Shown: positions 56,204 through 64,000 of the stretch, in pieces
Layout of the letters: every line of letters starts with the position of its first letter
Position numbering within the stretch: position 1 is the first letter of the stretch
Assembly: GCA_026710155.1 (NCBI GenBank)
Contig: JAPORQ010000071.1
Location: 1-64,000, forward strand
Source of the DNA: Paracoccaceae bacterium
GTDB taxonomy: Bacteria > Pseudomonadota > Alphaproteobacteria > Rhodobacterales > Rhodobacteraceae
Length of the DNA: 64,000 bases
Direction: 5' to 3'
The notes under the pieces: model-generated
What the model saw: the letters and a program-made list of their open reading frames with translations, nothing else
The model's database searches: none
What the model was told of the DNA's origin: nothing
Made by a program: the position numbers and the translations under genes

Positions 56204-57172
56204 CTAATTGAAATCCAACTGCATTTTTATTCCCGGCACCACACAAAGCATTTCAAATAGAAGTTGGGCTCCTATCAATGCCGTATTTCCGGTGGTATCG
56301 TAGGGCGGCGACACTTCAACGAGGTCACCCCCTACAAGATTCATTCCCAGACATCCTCTAACGACTTCCAACCCTTGAATGGTGGTCAATCCGCCAAGCT
56401 CAACAGTTCCCGTACCTGGGGCGAATGCCGGGTCCATGCTGTCAATGTCAAATGAAAGATAAACAGGTGTTTGACCCACCTTCTGGCGAATATCATCCAT
56501 TAACGGCTTGAGGGACTTGTGCCAGCACATTTCTGCGGTATATACCTCAAATCCCTTGGCTCTCCCCCAGTTGTAATCGTCGGGTGAATAGCCGGAACCT
56601 CGCAACCCTATCTGGAACGTTTTTTCTGGAATGATCAGTTTTTCCTCCACAGCTCGCCTGAAAGGAGTTCCATGTGCCACCTTTTCACCGAACATGGCCT
56701 CGGAAGTGTCCGCATGGGCATCAACATGGACCAAGGCAACAGGTCCATGTTTTTTGGCAAATGACCTTAAAACCGGATAGGTCAGGGTATGATCTCCCCC
56801 CAAAATCAAGGGTTTGGTGTTGCTATCAAGAATTTCATCCACACCTTTAGTGATAATGTCACATGTTGCCTTCAAGTTGAAGGTGTTAATGGCAAGATCG
56901 CCATAATCAACAACCTGGAAAGATTCAAAGGGTGCAGCTCCTGTTCCCATGTTGTAGGGCCTTATCAGACAGCTTTCAGTCCTGATCTGCCTGGGACCAT
57001 GTCTGGTGCCCGCCCTGTTGGAAGCTCCGATATCCATCGGAATACCAACGAAACAGACATCCACATCGGTTAAATCAGTGCTGACCGGAAGCCTCATCAT
57101 TGAAGGTATGCCACCAAATCTTGGCATGTCGTTGGCTCCCAAGGGCTGGTTGAAGTTTTTCGAAGCAGACAT
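56204..57172 (-). CDS. Agmatinase/ureohydrolase family protein
   Basis: A 322-residue binuclear-manganese ureohydrolase. Metal ligands are seen in LILGGDHTLTYP (His), ALVHVDAHADTSE (Asp, His, Asp) and LSFDIDSMDPAFAPGTGT (two Asp). The N-terminal PFSRFGGIPSMMR-like opening (here MPRFGGIPSMMRLPV) resembles agmatinase and guanidinobutyrase subgroups. It removes urea from a guanidino compound to leave an amine. As first gene of the operon it suggests that the natural substrate carries a guanidino group, or that the enzyme has been recruited for another amide. GGGGAG precedes the ATG. Agmatine itself is an alternative. Confidence 0.9.
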   Translation of the reverse strand: MSASKNFNQPLGANDMPRFGGIPSMMRLPVSTDLTDVDVCFVGIPMDIGASNRAGTRHGPRQIRTESCLIRPYNMGTGAAPFESFQVVDYGDLAINTFNLKATCDIITKGVDEILDSNTKPLILGGDHTLTYPVLRSFAKKHGPVALVHVDAHADTSEAMFGEKVAHGTPFRRAVEEKLIIPEKTFQIGLRGSGYSPDDYNWGRAKGFEVYTAEMCWHKSLKPLMDDIRQKVGQTPVYLSFDIDSMDPAFAPGTGTVELGGLTTIQGLEVVRGCLGMNLVGGDLVEVSPPYDTTGNTALIGAQLLFEMLCVVPGIKMQLDFN

Positions 57173-57303
57173 TCAATTTCTCCCCGTTCAATTTGGTTCA
57201 AACCAAAAAAACTAAAATTTCCGACCTTGTTATTTCCAAAAAGTGATTGGTTAAAGTAAATAGGCAAGATCACTTTAAAATATCAGATTATTTACGCGTT
57301 TAT

Positions 57304-58062
57304 TTATTTTGTGGCTTCTTGCAACAGGGTTCTTCCCTCCTTTAGTATTCGTTTCTTGTGTTTTGGTTTTCTGGTGGTCTTGTAAAGGGCTGAGGTAACC
57401 AGGCCGGCAGGGACCGCCAATACCCCCATACCCGACATCACGATGATTGAAGTGAATATCTTACCTCCCGGAGTAATTGGATACAAGTCTCCATAACCCA
57501 CCGTAGCAAGGGTAATTATTGCCCACCACAGACAGGATATAATCGAAGAAAAACCCTCAGGCTGAACTTCATGTTCAAAGTGCCAAATTCCTGCCGCAGA
57601 AATGAGTAGGACAATTGATGAAGCAAACAGGAATATTACAAATTCCTCTTTCATGTCCATCAGGGCATCACCAAAACGTACCATGGCATTGTCATAACGG
57701 GAGAGTTTCATGATACGGAAGATTCTGAGCAGCCTTACAACCCTTATTATACGCATATCTATCGTTCCCATGGTCAGGATAAACGGAACAAGCGCCAGCA
57801 GGTCCACGATGCCAAAAAAACTGAATATGTATCCCGATTTCCTCGGAGCGGTCAAAACCCGGAGAATATACTCCAGAGCAAATATTCCAAGAAAGATATA
57901 TTCCATACTCCTTAGGTAAAGCCTGATTTCTTTGGGTAAATCTGGAATTGAATCCACTATCAGTAATAGAATGGAAAGAATAATGAGAATAATAATGGAC
58001 CATTCAAATGCTCGTCCTGCTTTGGTATCATGTCTTTGTACTAATTCAGTCAAACTAGCCAT
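57304..58062 (-). CDS. Voltage-sensor-type potassium channel
   Basis: A 252-residue inner-membrane ion channel of the Kv/Kch superfamily. Six helices are visible. The fourth, MRIIRVVRLLRIFRIM, has Arg every third position as in a voltage sensor. The selectivity filter is ATVGYGDLYP, between the pore helix and the last helix. The C-terminal tail is short and basic, without an RCK domain. It exports or balances K+ according to membrane potential. GAGGGA lies ahead of ATG 58062. It stands alone between the catabolic operon and the tungstate genes. Confidence 0.9.
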   Translation of the reverse strand: MASLTELVQRHDTKAGRAFEWSIIILIILSILLLIVDSIPDLPKEIRLYLRSMEYIFLGIFALEYILRVLTAPRKSGYIFSFFGIVDLLALVPFILTMGTIDMRIIRVVRLLRIFRIMKLSRYDNAMVRFGDALMDMKEEFVIFLFASSIVLLISAAGIWHFEHEVQPEGFSSIISCLWWAIITLATVGYGDLYPITPGGKIFTSIIVMSGMGVLAVPAGLVTSALYKTTRKPKHKKRILKEGRTLLQEATK

Positions 58063-58453
58063 GGGTATTCCCTCACTTCATAAAATTTAGTGGATATATA
58101 CATATATCACTTTCATTTTGCAGATATCCATGCAAGGTGGAAGACTGTACAAATTGACAGTATTATCAGGTTATGAGGGTTTTAAACTTGGGAGAAGCCT
58201 AATTTCACGGAAGGTTGTCAATTTCAATAAAATCAAACATTTCATTGGTGAAAAGAACATTTTCGTTTTATTGAAAGGGTTGCGTTAAAATATACTTGGG
58301 AATTTATTGAGGTGTGTTTAACTTGCAACCGAAGATCAGTTAATTTGAAACTCAATCCATGTGTCAGATTTGGCTGATATAACTTTGCATACTAGATTAG
58401 ATTGGAATGGTTCTGCAAACAACGTGAAAATCATCGAATATCAAATTTGAATT
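58063..58453. other. Divergent intergenic region
   Basis: 391 bp between the channel gene and tupB, which diverge, so both promoters should lie here. AT-rich, no gene, no clear riboswitch or palindrome seen. A TTGCAT/ATACT-like element near 58386-58393 could be a promoter part, but I would not call it. Confidence 0.3.
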
Positions 58454-59161
58454 ATGAATACCCTGACCGAAGCATTCCTGCAATCTTTCCAGCTGATGAT
58501 TACCCTTGACGAAACCCTTGTCGAAGTGGTTCTGCTTTCGTTGTCGGTTACTTTCAAAGCCGTTTCACTTGCTTGCCTTATTGGACTTCCCCTTGGTACC
58601 GCCCTGGCGGTACTTAAATTCCCTGGACAAAAAACCCTTGTTGTCCTCTTCAACTCCTTCATGGGCCTGCCTCCGGTTGTAGTCGGACTAGTTGTCTATT
58701 TGATACTATCAGCCAATGGCCCCCTCGGACCTCTCGGTTTACTGTATACCCCAACAGCCATGATCATAGCCCAGACCATACTGGTAACACCCATCATAGT
58801 TGCCCATTCACGGCAGATAATTGTTCTGCTGGCCGAGGAATATGATGAAACCCTCCGATCAATGCAGGCATCCCGCATGGATATTATGGGAACCCTGTTG
58901 TGGGATTCACGGTTTTCCCTTTTTACGACAGTCCTTGCCGGTTTGGGGCGGGCCTTTTCCGAAGTGGGAGCTGTGATGATTGTAGGTGGCAACATCAATC
59001 ATTTCACCAGAATCATGACCACGGCCATTGCCCTTCAAACTTCCCGTGGGGATCTTGCCCTGGCCTTGGGTCTGGGTATTATTCTCCTAGTGCTGACAAT
59101 CTCGATCAACGCCTTGGCTTATGGGCTAAAAACCACCTGGGAAAAGCATTCCTATGCCTAA
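58454..59161 (+). CDS. tupB: Tungstate ABC transporter permease TupB
   Basis: A 235-residue permease with about five helices. VTFKAVSLACLIGLPLGTAL, FMGLPPVVVGLVVYLILS, and the ATPase-contact region EEYDETLRSMQASRMDIMGT are typical of molybdate/tungstate permeases, with the Tup-like FSEVGAVMIVGGNINHFTRI. Gene order permease, ATPase, binding protein with overlapping ends forms one operon. Overlaps tupC by 8 bp. Confidence 0.92.
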   Translation: MNTLTEAFLQSFQLMITLDETLVEVVLLSLSVTFKAVSLACLIGLPLGTALAVLKFPGQKTLVVLFNSFMGLPPVVVGLVVYLILSANGPLGPLGLLYTPTAMIIAQTILVTPIIVAHSRQIIVLLAEEYDETLRSMQASRMDIMGTLLWDSRFSLFTTVLAGLGRAFSEVGAVMIVGGNINHFTRIMTTAIALQTSRGDLALALGLGIILLVLTISINALAYGLKTTWEKHSYA

Positions 59162-59903
59162 AGCCAAAATACTGGATCTTAATGACTTCTCCGAGCAGAG
59201 GAAGCAACAGGCTTCCATCATCTGTTCATCACTGTTCTTTCAGCGAGGTAAGAAAAAGATACTTTCGAATATTTCAATAACCATCCCCAAGACAGGCATA
59301 AGTGTCATCATGGGCCCCAATGGTGCCGGGAAATCTGTCCTGCTGCGAACCATCATCGGGTTATTGAAGCCGGACTCGGGCCATGTCATTCTCAATCCTG
59401 AATTTGCCGGAAAAACAGCGCTGGTCTTTCAAAGGCCTGTTCTCATTAGAAGAACAGTCTATGGCAATCTTCATCATGCCCTGGGTATTGCAGGTGTTCC
59501 GAGAAGACAGCGCAAGAGCAGGATTGAAGAACTCATTGCCATTGGAGGACTCGCCGGTCTGGAAAACCATCCTGCCAGATCTCTTTCCGGTGGAGAACAG
59601 CAAAGGCTGCAAATGGTCAGGACCCTATCCTCCAATCCCAAACTCATCCTGCTTGATGAACCCTCGGCAAGTCTTGACCCACAATCAACCCACGCCATAG
59701 AGGAAATAATCAAATCCACTTCAGACAAGAACGTCAAACTGGTTCTGGTAACTCATGACATCGGGCAGGCCAAGAGATTGGCTGATGATGTTACCTTCAT
59801 TCACAAGGGAAAGATACTCGAACAAAATTCTTCACCAGACTATTTCAACTCGCCATCTACCCCTGAAGTTAAATCCTATCTTGAAGGGGATTTACTGGTT
59901 TGA
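59154..59903 (+). CDS. tupC: Tungstate ABC transporter ATPase TupC
   Basis: A 249-residue ATPase: Walker A MGPNGAGKSVLLRTI, signature RSLSGGEQQRLQMVR, Walker B LILLDEPSASLDP and switch His in LVLVTHDIGQAKR. It is short, without the C-terminal regulatory domain of ModC. Overlaps tupB at the start and tupA at the end (TTGA). Confidence 0.93.
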   Translation: MPKAKILDLNDFSEQRKQQASIICSSLFFQRGKKKILSNISITIPKTGISVIMGPNGAGKSVLLRTIIGLLKPDSGHVILNPEFAGKTALVFQRPVLIRRTVYGNLHHALGIAGVPRRQRKSRIEELIAIGGLAGLENHPARSLSGGEQQRLQMVRTLSSNPKLILLDEPSASLDPQSTHAIEEIIKSTSDKNVKLVLVTHDIGQAKRLADDVTFIHKGKILEQNSSPDYFNSPSTPEVKSYLEGDLLV

Positions 59904-60721
59904 CTAGAATACTTGCTAGATGGGTCGGGCTGGTATTCCTCCTTCTTGGTACTCCAGCACATTCTTCTGATGAATACATACTATTACAATCTACAACCTC
60001 AACTCAGAATTCGGGATTGTATGAGTTTCTATTGCCCCATTTCGAGGATGTTTATGGGGTTAAGGTCAAGGTTGTTGCCGTTGGTACGGGCCAGGCGCTT
60101 TATAATGGTTCAAGGTGCAACGGGGATATTGTGATTGTACACTCTCCTGCGGATGAAAGGGAATTTGTCAAAGCCGGATACGGCATTGATCCCCATAACC
60201 TGATGTACAATCGGTTTGTGATTGTTGGACCAAGCTCAGATCCAGCAGGCATTGGCAAGATTGAAACTCTTCAGGAAGCATTTGTTAAATTAAGCAAGGG
60301 TCTGGCACCTTTCATATCACGTGGAGATGACAGTGGTACACACAAGAAAGAACTTTCCTTGTGGGCCAAATATGAAATTTCTCCGACAGGAGATTGGTAT
60401 TACGAAGTGGGTTCAGGCATGGGAGCAACCTTGAACATAACAGTCGGTTTGGAAGGATATACCATAACCGATCTCGGAACATGGTTGAGTTTTGCCAACA
60501 AGTCCAACCATGTAATACTCTATGAAAATGGATCAGAAATGTTCAATCAATACGGAATTATCATGGTGAATCCCGATCATTGTCCAAATGTCAATTCCGA
60601 ACCTGCCCGGGAATTCCTGAATTGGATGGTTTCACCAATGGGACAGCAATTGATCGCGCAATACAAGATTGATGGAAAACAACTCTTTTATCCCAATGCC
60701 TCCCCCAAAATGTACAAATGA
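59900..60721 (+). CDS. tupA: Tungstate-binding protein TupA
   Basis: A 273-residue periplasmic binding protein. The signal peptide runs through LARWVGLVFLLLGTPAHSSD. The TupA hallmark LLQSTTSTQNSGLYEFLLP follows, with FISRGDDSGTHKKE, which lines the oxyanion pocket, and EGYTITDLGTWLSF. The TTTS and RGDDSGTH motifs mark specificity for tungstate rather than molybdate. The start is TTG 59900, overlapping the tupC stop. Tungstate uptake implies a tungsten aldehyde oxidoreductase or formate dehydrogenase elsewhere in the genome. Confidence 0.94.
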   Translation: MTRILARWVGLVFLLLGTPAHSSDEYILLQSTTSTQNSGLYEFLLPHFEDVYGVKVKVVAVGTGQALYNGSRCNGDIVIVHSPADEREFVKAGYGIDPHNLMYNRFVIVGPSSDPAGIGKIETLQEAFVKLSKGLAPFISRGDDSGTHKKELSLWAKYEISPTGDWYYEVGSGMGATLNITVGLEGYTITDLGTWLSFANKSNHVILYENGSEMFNQYGIIMVNPDHCPNVNSEPAREFLNWMVSPMGQQLIAQYKIDGKQLFYPNASPKMYK

Positions 60722-60884
60722 TGTATTTTGGCTTTCCAAGGTGAGGTATAAAGAAACCACAATGATTTGGTTTTGGACCTGAACCAGTTATCATGCAACA
60801 CAAAGTTCAAAAATTCCTGGCTATCTAATGGGTATGATATTACTGGAAATGTGAGAGTCCATTGGCAATGTACCCTGCCGATTA
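60722..60884. other. Short convergent spacer
   Basis: 163 bp between tupA and the ankyrin ATPase, which converge. A CCGATT/AATCGG stem at 60878-60895 overlaps the ATPase stop codon and is too weak to call a terminator. Nothing else seen. Confidence 0.3.
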
Positions 60885-62390
60885 TCAAAAATCGGGGGAT
60901 GGATCGAAATCATTGCCATAATCCCCTGAATTGGAAGGTGGCTTGTCAACAATCCGTTCCATGGCAGGGTTGTTCGGTAAAGATTTTTTGGCACCTGCTG
61001 CAAGCATGTGCGAAACCAACTCCTTCCAGTTGTTTTCAGTTGCTATTTGCAGAGGCGTGCGCCCCCAGGCATCCCTGCCGTTGATGCCATGGCCAAGTTC
61101 CAACTTCTCACCAAGAGAGTCAAGGTCACCGGAATAGGCCAACCTGTGAAGTGGTGTACCAGTCCAGGTAACAGCATATGATTGCAAGGATGGTATAGGA
61201 CACTTAAATTCTGCTGGGTCATCTGGAATTCGATCCAAAAACCCGTAGCGTTGTAAAAAATCAAATGTCAATTTATCAAGTTCGCAATTGGTGATTTCTA
61301 CTACCAACTGCTGATCTTTGCATTTGCTATTGATAATTGTCCTAATTTCACCTTTACTTCGTGATCTCGGTCCTATTTCGGCCATAATTTCACCGATAAT
61401 CCTTGGATTGGATTTAAACATTCCAAACCTGCTATTGTAGTAATTAACACGGCGTTTTGTAGCACGATGCTTGACTGCAATTGGTTCAACAGCAGACAAA
61501 TCGCCATCCGTTTTCAGTAATTCTTCACCAATTGACCTCATGGTATTCTCAACATGCTTGGGCCATCCATCGCCCCATCGACCCATGCGATCACCCCATT
61601 CGGAAGTCAACTCGGGAGTGGACCTGACATTGAAATAGTCAATGAACTTCGCCAGGGATTCTTTGACTTCCGGTAAAGAAAGGGGTTGCAATTGATGAAT
61701 TGCTCCATCTCCAAAACGAGGACTTGCCATCTTCTCCTGAAGTACCGCCTCACTGTTTGACAAACCGGCAAGTACCGGGAATACAGGATATCCATCACTA
61801 CCCAGATGGAGGTCTAGCAAAACCCTCACCACTTCAGGATTAGTTTCACTGGCTATAGTCTGGATTTCATCAATCAGCAACAGAATGCAGTATTTCTTTG
61901 GAAATACCGGTTTGGCCTCCGATGAATTATCCAGTCCCAAACCAAAACCGAATGCTGAAACAGAAGATATTTTACGAAGGGCACCATGGACCTCGCCCTT
62001 GATCTTGGCGATGGTAATTTTCCTATCAAGCTCTTCTATCGTTTTCTGGATTTGCCCAGCCAGATAGTCATGGGAAAGCCTATTAGGGTTTGAAACCATG
62101 ACCGGAATAATCTTGTAACTTTCGGTTTGATCATTCAACTTCTCAATACAGTTTTGCTTGATTTTCTCCAACAGGGAAGTCTTGCCGATGCCAGGGGAAC
62201 CTTGAATGATCTGGGTTTGCCCACCTGCAGGATTTTTTGTGGGATCATTCAAATAATTATTGCTAATAATCTTGCTTTTAATTTCAACCCTAAACTGTAG
62301 TCCATTACGACCCGTAAAGAAAGGATTGATATTCCGATCCTCAGTATACAAAAATACATTTAAACCTTCAGTATCGAATGATTTGGCCAT
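60885..62390 (-). CDS. P-loop ATPase with C-terminal ankyrin repeats
   Basis: A 501-residue protein. Walker A is QGSPGIGKTSLLEK (residues 63-76) and Walker B ILLLIDEIQT (169-178), with VFPVLAGLSNSEAV and QLQPLSLPEVKESLAKFID as sensor region, an AAA/STAND-like NTPase core. Residues about 250-400 are helical, with many Arg and Lys. From about 408, WTGTPLHRLAYSGDLDSLGE and DAWGRTPLQIATENNWKELV form two ankyrin repeats. Such ATPase-plus-repeat proteins can be sensors of phage or stress, where the repeats recognise a partner. No effector domain is visible, so it may signal to another protein. Function unknown; low-GC style suggests an accessory gene. Confidence 0.75.
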   Translation of the reverse strand: MAKSFDTEGLNVFLYTEDRNINPFFTGRNGLQFRVEIKSKIISNNYLNDPTKNPAGGQTQIIQGSPGIGKTSLLEKIKQNCIEKLNDQTESYKIIPVMVSNPNRLSHDYLAGQIQKTIEELDRKITIAKIKGEVHGALRKISSVSAFGFGLGLDNSSEAKPVFPKKYCILLLIDEIQTIASETNPEVVRVLLDLHLGSDGYPVFPVLAGLSNSEAVLQEKMASPRFGDGAIHQLQPLSLPEVKESLAKFIDYFNVRSTPELTSEWGDRMGRWGDGWPKHVENTMRSIGEELLKTDGDLSAVEPIAVKHRATKRRVNYYNSRFGMFKSNPRIIGEIMAEIGPRSRSKGEIRTIINSKCKDQQLVVEITNCELDKLTFDFLQRYGFLDRIPDDPAEFKCPIPSLQSYAVTWTGTPLHRLAYSGDLDSLGEKLELGHGINGRDAWGRTPLQIATENNWKELVSHMLAAGAKKSLPNNPAMERIVDKPPSNSGDYGNDFDPSPDF

Positions 62391-62729
62391 AATGAATATC
62401 CTTGCTTTTTGTTGTCATTATACATGAATTGACCGAATTTGGTGAAAGTAACGACTACTTTATAAAATTAGATGTGGACAAAATGGAGCGGTTCCAGCCA
62501 TCAATAATTACAAATGGAGGGAGGAACAAAGAAAGTATTGTGTTACAAATTATCGTAAATTTATTGGAATTTTTCGGTATTCGGAAAAATTAAATTCTGT
62601 CTGACTTCGCCTTGCAAATTTAATCTGATGTAAATTCGAAAAGAATTGGATAAAAGGGTTCAATCAGAATTACTGCGTTTCAAAGAGTTGAGGCCTGCTG
62701 TCGATAGCAGGCCTCATCTTGAATTTACA
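62391..62729. other. Intergenic region with one strong hairpin
   Basis: No supportable gene; a 63-codon plus-strand frame at 62402 overlaps the promoter area of the ATPase gene and has no motif. The region holds the hairpin at 62690-62715. Confidence 0.35.
62690..62715 (-). terminator. Hairpin after the peptide-binding-protein gene
   Basis: GAGGCCTGCT and AGCAGGCCTC are perfect ten-base arms around a six-base loop, 14 bp after the stop of the family 5 binding-protein gene. GC-rich arms fit a terminator or mRNA-stabilising structure, though the U-tract is weak on the minus transcript. It is the third strong hairpin downstream of a binding-protein gene in this window. Confidence 0.65.
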
Positions 62730-64000
62730 TTAGTTGCAAACCCACTTCATTGTGTGGAAATTGAACTCAAAACTTTGCATGGGTACCCATGTGAAGCCAT
62801 CCATGCAGTTTGAAAACGCCTGTTGGCTGGTCTGCGTCAAAAGATAAACATCGGACTGATTGTCAACGAGGATATGCTGAAGTTGCTTGTAGATTTCGTT
62901 TTGTCTGTCAACATCTGCAGTACCACGAGCTTCGTCGATCAGGGCATCCACCTCATCACTCAGAACCCATTCCATTGAGGCCCAGGTACCCTGTGCTGCT
63001 GAATGGTACTGCGTGAAGAAGAAACTATCAGGTGAAGGATAGGTCGCACCATAAAACACCTCGTTGATTGCCGGAGTGGTTTCTGCCCTGGCTGCCAACT
63101 CGGTCATCCGATTCCATGGTTCGGGTTTCAGAATGGTATTAAATCCTATTTGATCAAGATTGGCCTTCATCAACAGGGCAATCTCTTCCTCGAAGGCAAG
63201 CCCTGCTACAAACATGATCTCGACATCAATTGGTCCACTATCAGCATAGGAGCTTTTCTCTACGTGCTCCCTTGCTTTTTCCAAATCGAATTTGGGTAAT
63301 TCCAGATCATCAGCATAAGCCCCGGCGAATACGGGAGGCATAGGTCCCGCCAGAGGTTCACCTGGCAACAGAGCTGAACGAATGGTATCATAATCTGTTG
63401 CATAGGCTATTGCCTTGCGGATATCGACGTCATCGGTGGGGGAAGCCTGATGATTGAGCTTCAAATAAAAGTTGGTGGCAGTTGGATAGGAAATTATTCG
63501 ATAACCATCCATCTTGCCGATAGCATCATAGGTTTCGATGGCCTGTGCGTCAGAGGACATTGACAGTTCTCCCGCGGCAGCCAAAGCCTTGACAGTTGCT
63601 TCTTCATGGGTGACGATAAACCTTACCTTATCAATGGCTTGATCATCCCAACCCAGATGATAACCATCATACCTTTCCATGGTCATGGTCGCTCCACGAT
63701 CCCAACTCGTCAACTTGAAGGCACCTGCTCCCAAAGAGTTATTGGCCAGGAAATCCTGGGACCAGGGATCATCATCGGACATGTTTTCCATGGCAGCATC
63801 ACTATTGATGACAAACAGGATTGGAGTTGTGGTCAAAAATGGGGTGTAAATCTTGTTGAGTTTGAACTCGACAGTGTTGTTGTCGATTTCCGTTACCGAA
63901 TTTTCATCAAGCACACCCTCAAAAAGATAAGAAGGGCCCTCGTTCAGAGCCAGCAGGCGCCTGACAGAATAAACCACATCCTTGGCCTCAACCGGAGATC
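62730..64000 (-). CDS. Peptide-type ABC substrate-binding protein (family 5), partial
   Basis: The C-terminal 423 or so residues of a family 5 extracellular solute-binding protein (DppA/OppA-like); the N-terminus and signal peptide lie beyond the window end. The open frame continues upstream to base 64000 (SPVEAKDVVYSVRRLLAL), a classic stretch of the family. LGAGAFKLTSWDRGATMTME and DVDIRKAIAYATDYDTI follow, and DVYLLTQTSQQAFS is near the end. It binds peptides, nickel, opines or similar for an ABC importer probably encoded next door. A single Cys near the end (SNCMDGF) and a C-terminal WVCN may pair. Confidence 0.92.
   Translation of the reverse strand, partial: SPVEAKDVVYSVRRLLALNEGPSYLFEGVLDENSVTEIDNNTVEFKLNKIYTPFLTTTPILFVINSDAAMENMSDDDPWSQDFLANNSLGAGAFKLTSWDRGATMTMERYDGYHLGWDDQAIDKVRFIVTHEEATVKALAAAGELSMSSDAQAIETYDAIGKMDGYRIISYPTATNFYLKLNHQASPTDDVDIRKAIAYATDYDTIRSALLPGEPLAGPMPPVFAGAYADDLELPKFDLEKAREHVEKSSYADSGPIDVEIMFVAGLAFEEEIALLMKANLDQIGFNTILKPEPWNRMTELAARAETTPAINEVFYGATYPSPDSFFFTQYHSAAQGTWASMEWVLSDEVDALIDEARGTADVDRQNEIYKQLQHILVDNQSDVYLLTQTSQQAFSNCMDGFTWVPMQSFEFNFHTMKWVCN

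Noticed and set aside
62402..62593. 63-codon plus-strand frame next to the ankyrin ATPase
   Set aside because: It sits in the promoter region of the divergent gene, has no recognisable domain and no clear ribosome binding site.
1..64000. CRISPR arrays, rRNA and tRNA genes
   Set aside because: I looked for regularly spaced repeats and for tRNA-like TTC-rich arms and saw none that could be supported.

Overview
The window reads like a piece of an alphaproteobacterial chromosome, probably a heterotroph with broad catabolic range. The main support is a PhaR/PhaC/PhaZ polyhydroxyalkanoate locus, several binding-protein-dependent importers (carbohydrate ABC, tripartite tricarboxylate, tungstate, oligopeptide) and a homoprotocatechuate meta-cleavage pathway. 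Taxonomy is inferred from gene content only; no rRNA or tRNA gene was found. Core genes are moderate in GC and tightly packed, often coupled by TAATG or ATGA overlaps. They are separated by AT-rich accessory stretches full of broken genes.

Layout. 1-3.8 kb is an accessory island with a decayed hicAB toxin-antitoxin pair, a decayed conserved hypothetical gene, and an intact PIN-GNAT-EVE-like fusion coupled to an ASCH protein. 4.1-7.8 kb holds phaR and phaC, divergent from phaZ. 7.8-20.7 kb is a long minus-strand catabolic block: an RraA-like protein, alpha/beta hydrolase, short MetE-like zinc methyltransferase, bicupin, two SnoaL/NTF2-like proteins, LacI regulator, SDR, HisD-family dehydrogenase and a complete carbohydrate-type ABC importer. 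A DapA-family aldolase/lyase diverges from it. Its substrate cannot be named from sequence. 21.8-28.7 kb is a gene graveyard: an intact Schlafen/AlbA-type protein, an ankyrin gene cut by an ISKra4-like transposase relic, a frameshifted DUF3800 gene, a frameshifted HEPN-like gene, a resolvase fragment and a coiled-coil relic. 29-37.5 kb returns to core metabolism: ROK kinase, dxs, Gfo/Idh/MocA oxidoreductase, and an acyl-CoA dehydrogenase / ADP-forming acyl-CoA ligase / CaiD-like hydratase operon. 37.5-40.3 kb is a second accessory patch with an IS1-type fragment, a frameshifted retropepsin-like protease with its small partner, and a second AlbA-type ATPase.

40.4-46.1 kb carries a fatty acid desaturase, a UPF0261 (Tm-1-like) protein and a TctCBA transporter. 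46.2-46.8 kb is a decayed zincin-like gene. 47.2-57.2 kb is the most interesting region. Ten same-strand genes run agmatinase-like, class III aminotransferase, hpaF, hpaE, hpaD, hpaG, hpaH, cytochrome P450, glutamine-synthetase-like ligase, [2Fe-2S] ferredoxin. They look like one catabolic operon that funnels a nitrogen-containing aromatic compound into homoprotocatechuate. 57.3-60.7 kb has a voltage-sensor-type potassium channel and tupBCA tungstate uptake genes. 60.9-62.4 kb encodes a P-loop ATPase with C-terminal ankyrin repeats. The window ends inside a family 5 peptide-type binding protein.

Shared themes. The intergenic regions beside three binding-protein genes hold strong hairpins. Two short palindromes with a central CG, of LacI-operator type, lie upstream of the ABC/DapA genes and the ROK kinase. 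Single-base frameshifts occur only in accessory genes, which suggests real decay rather than poor sequence quality.
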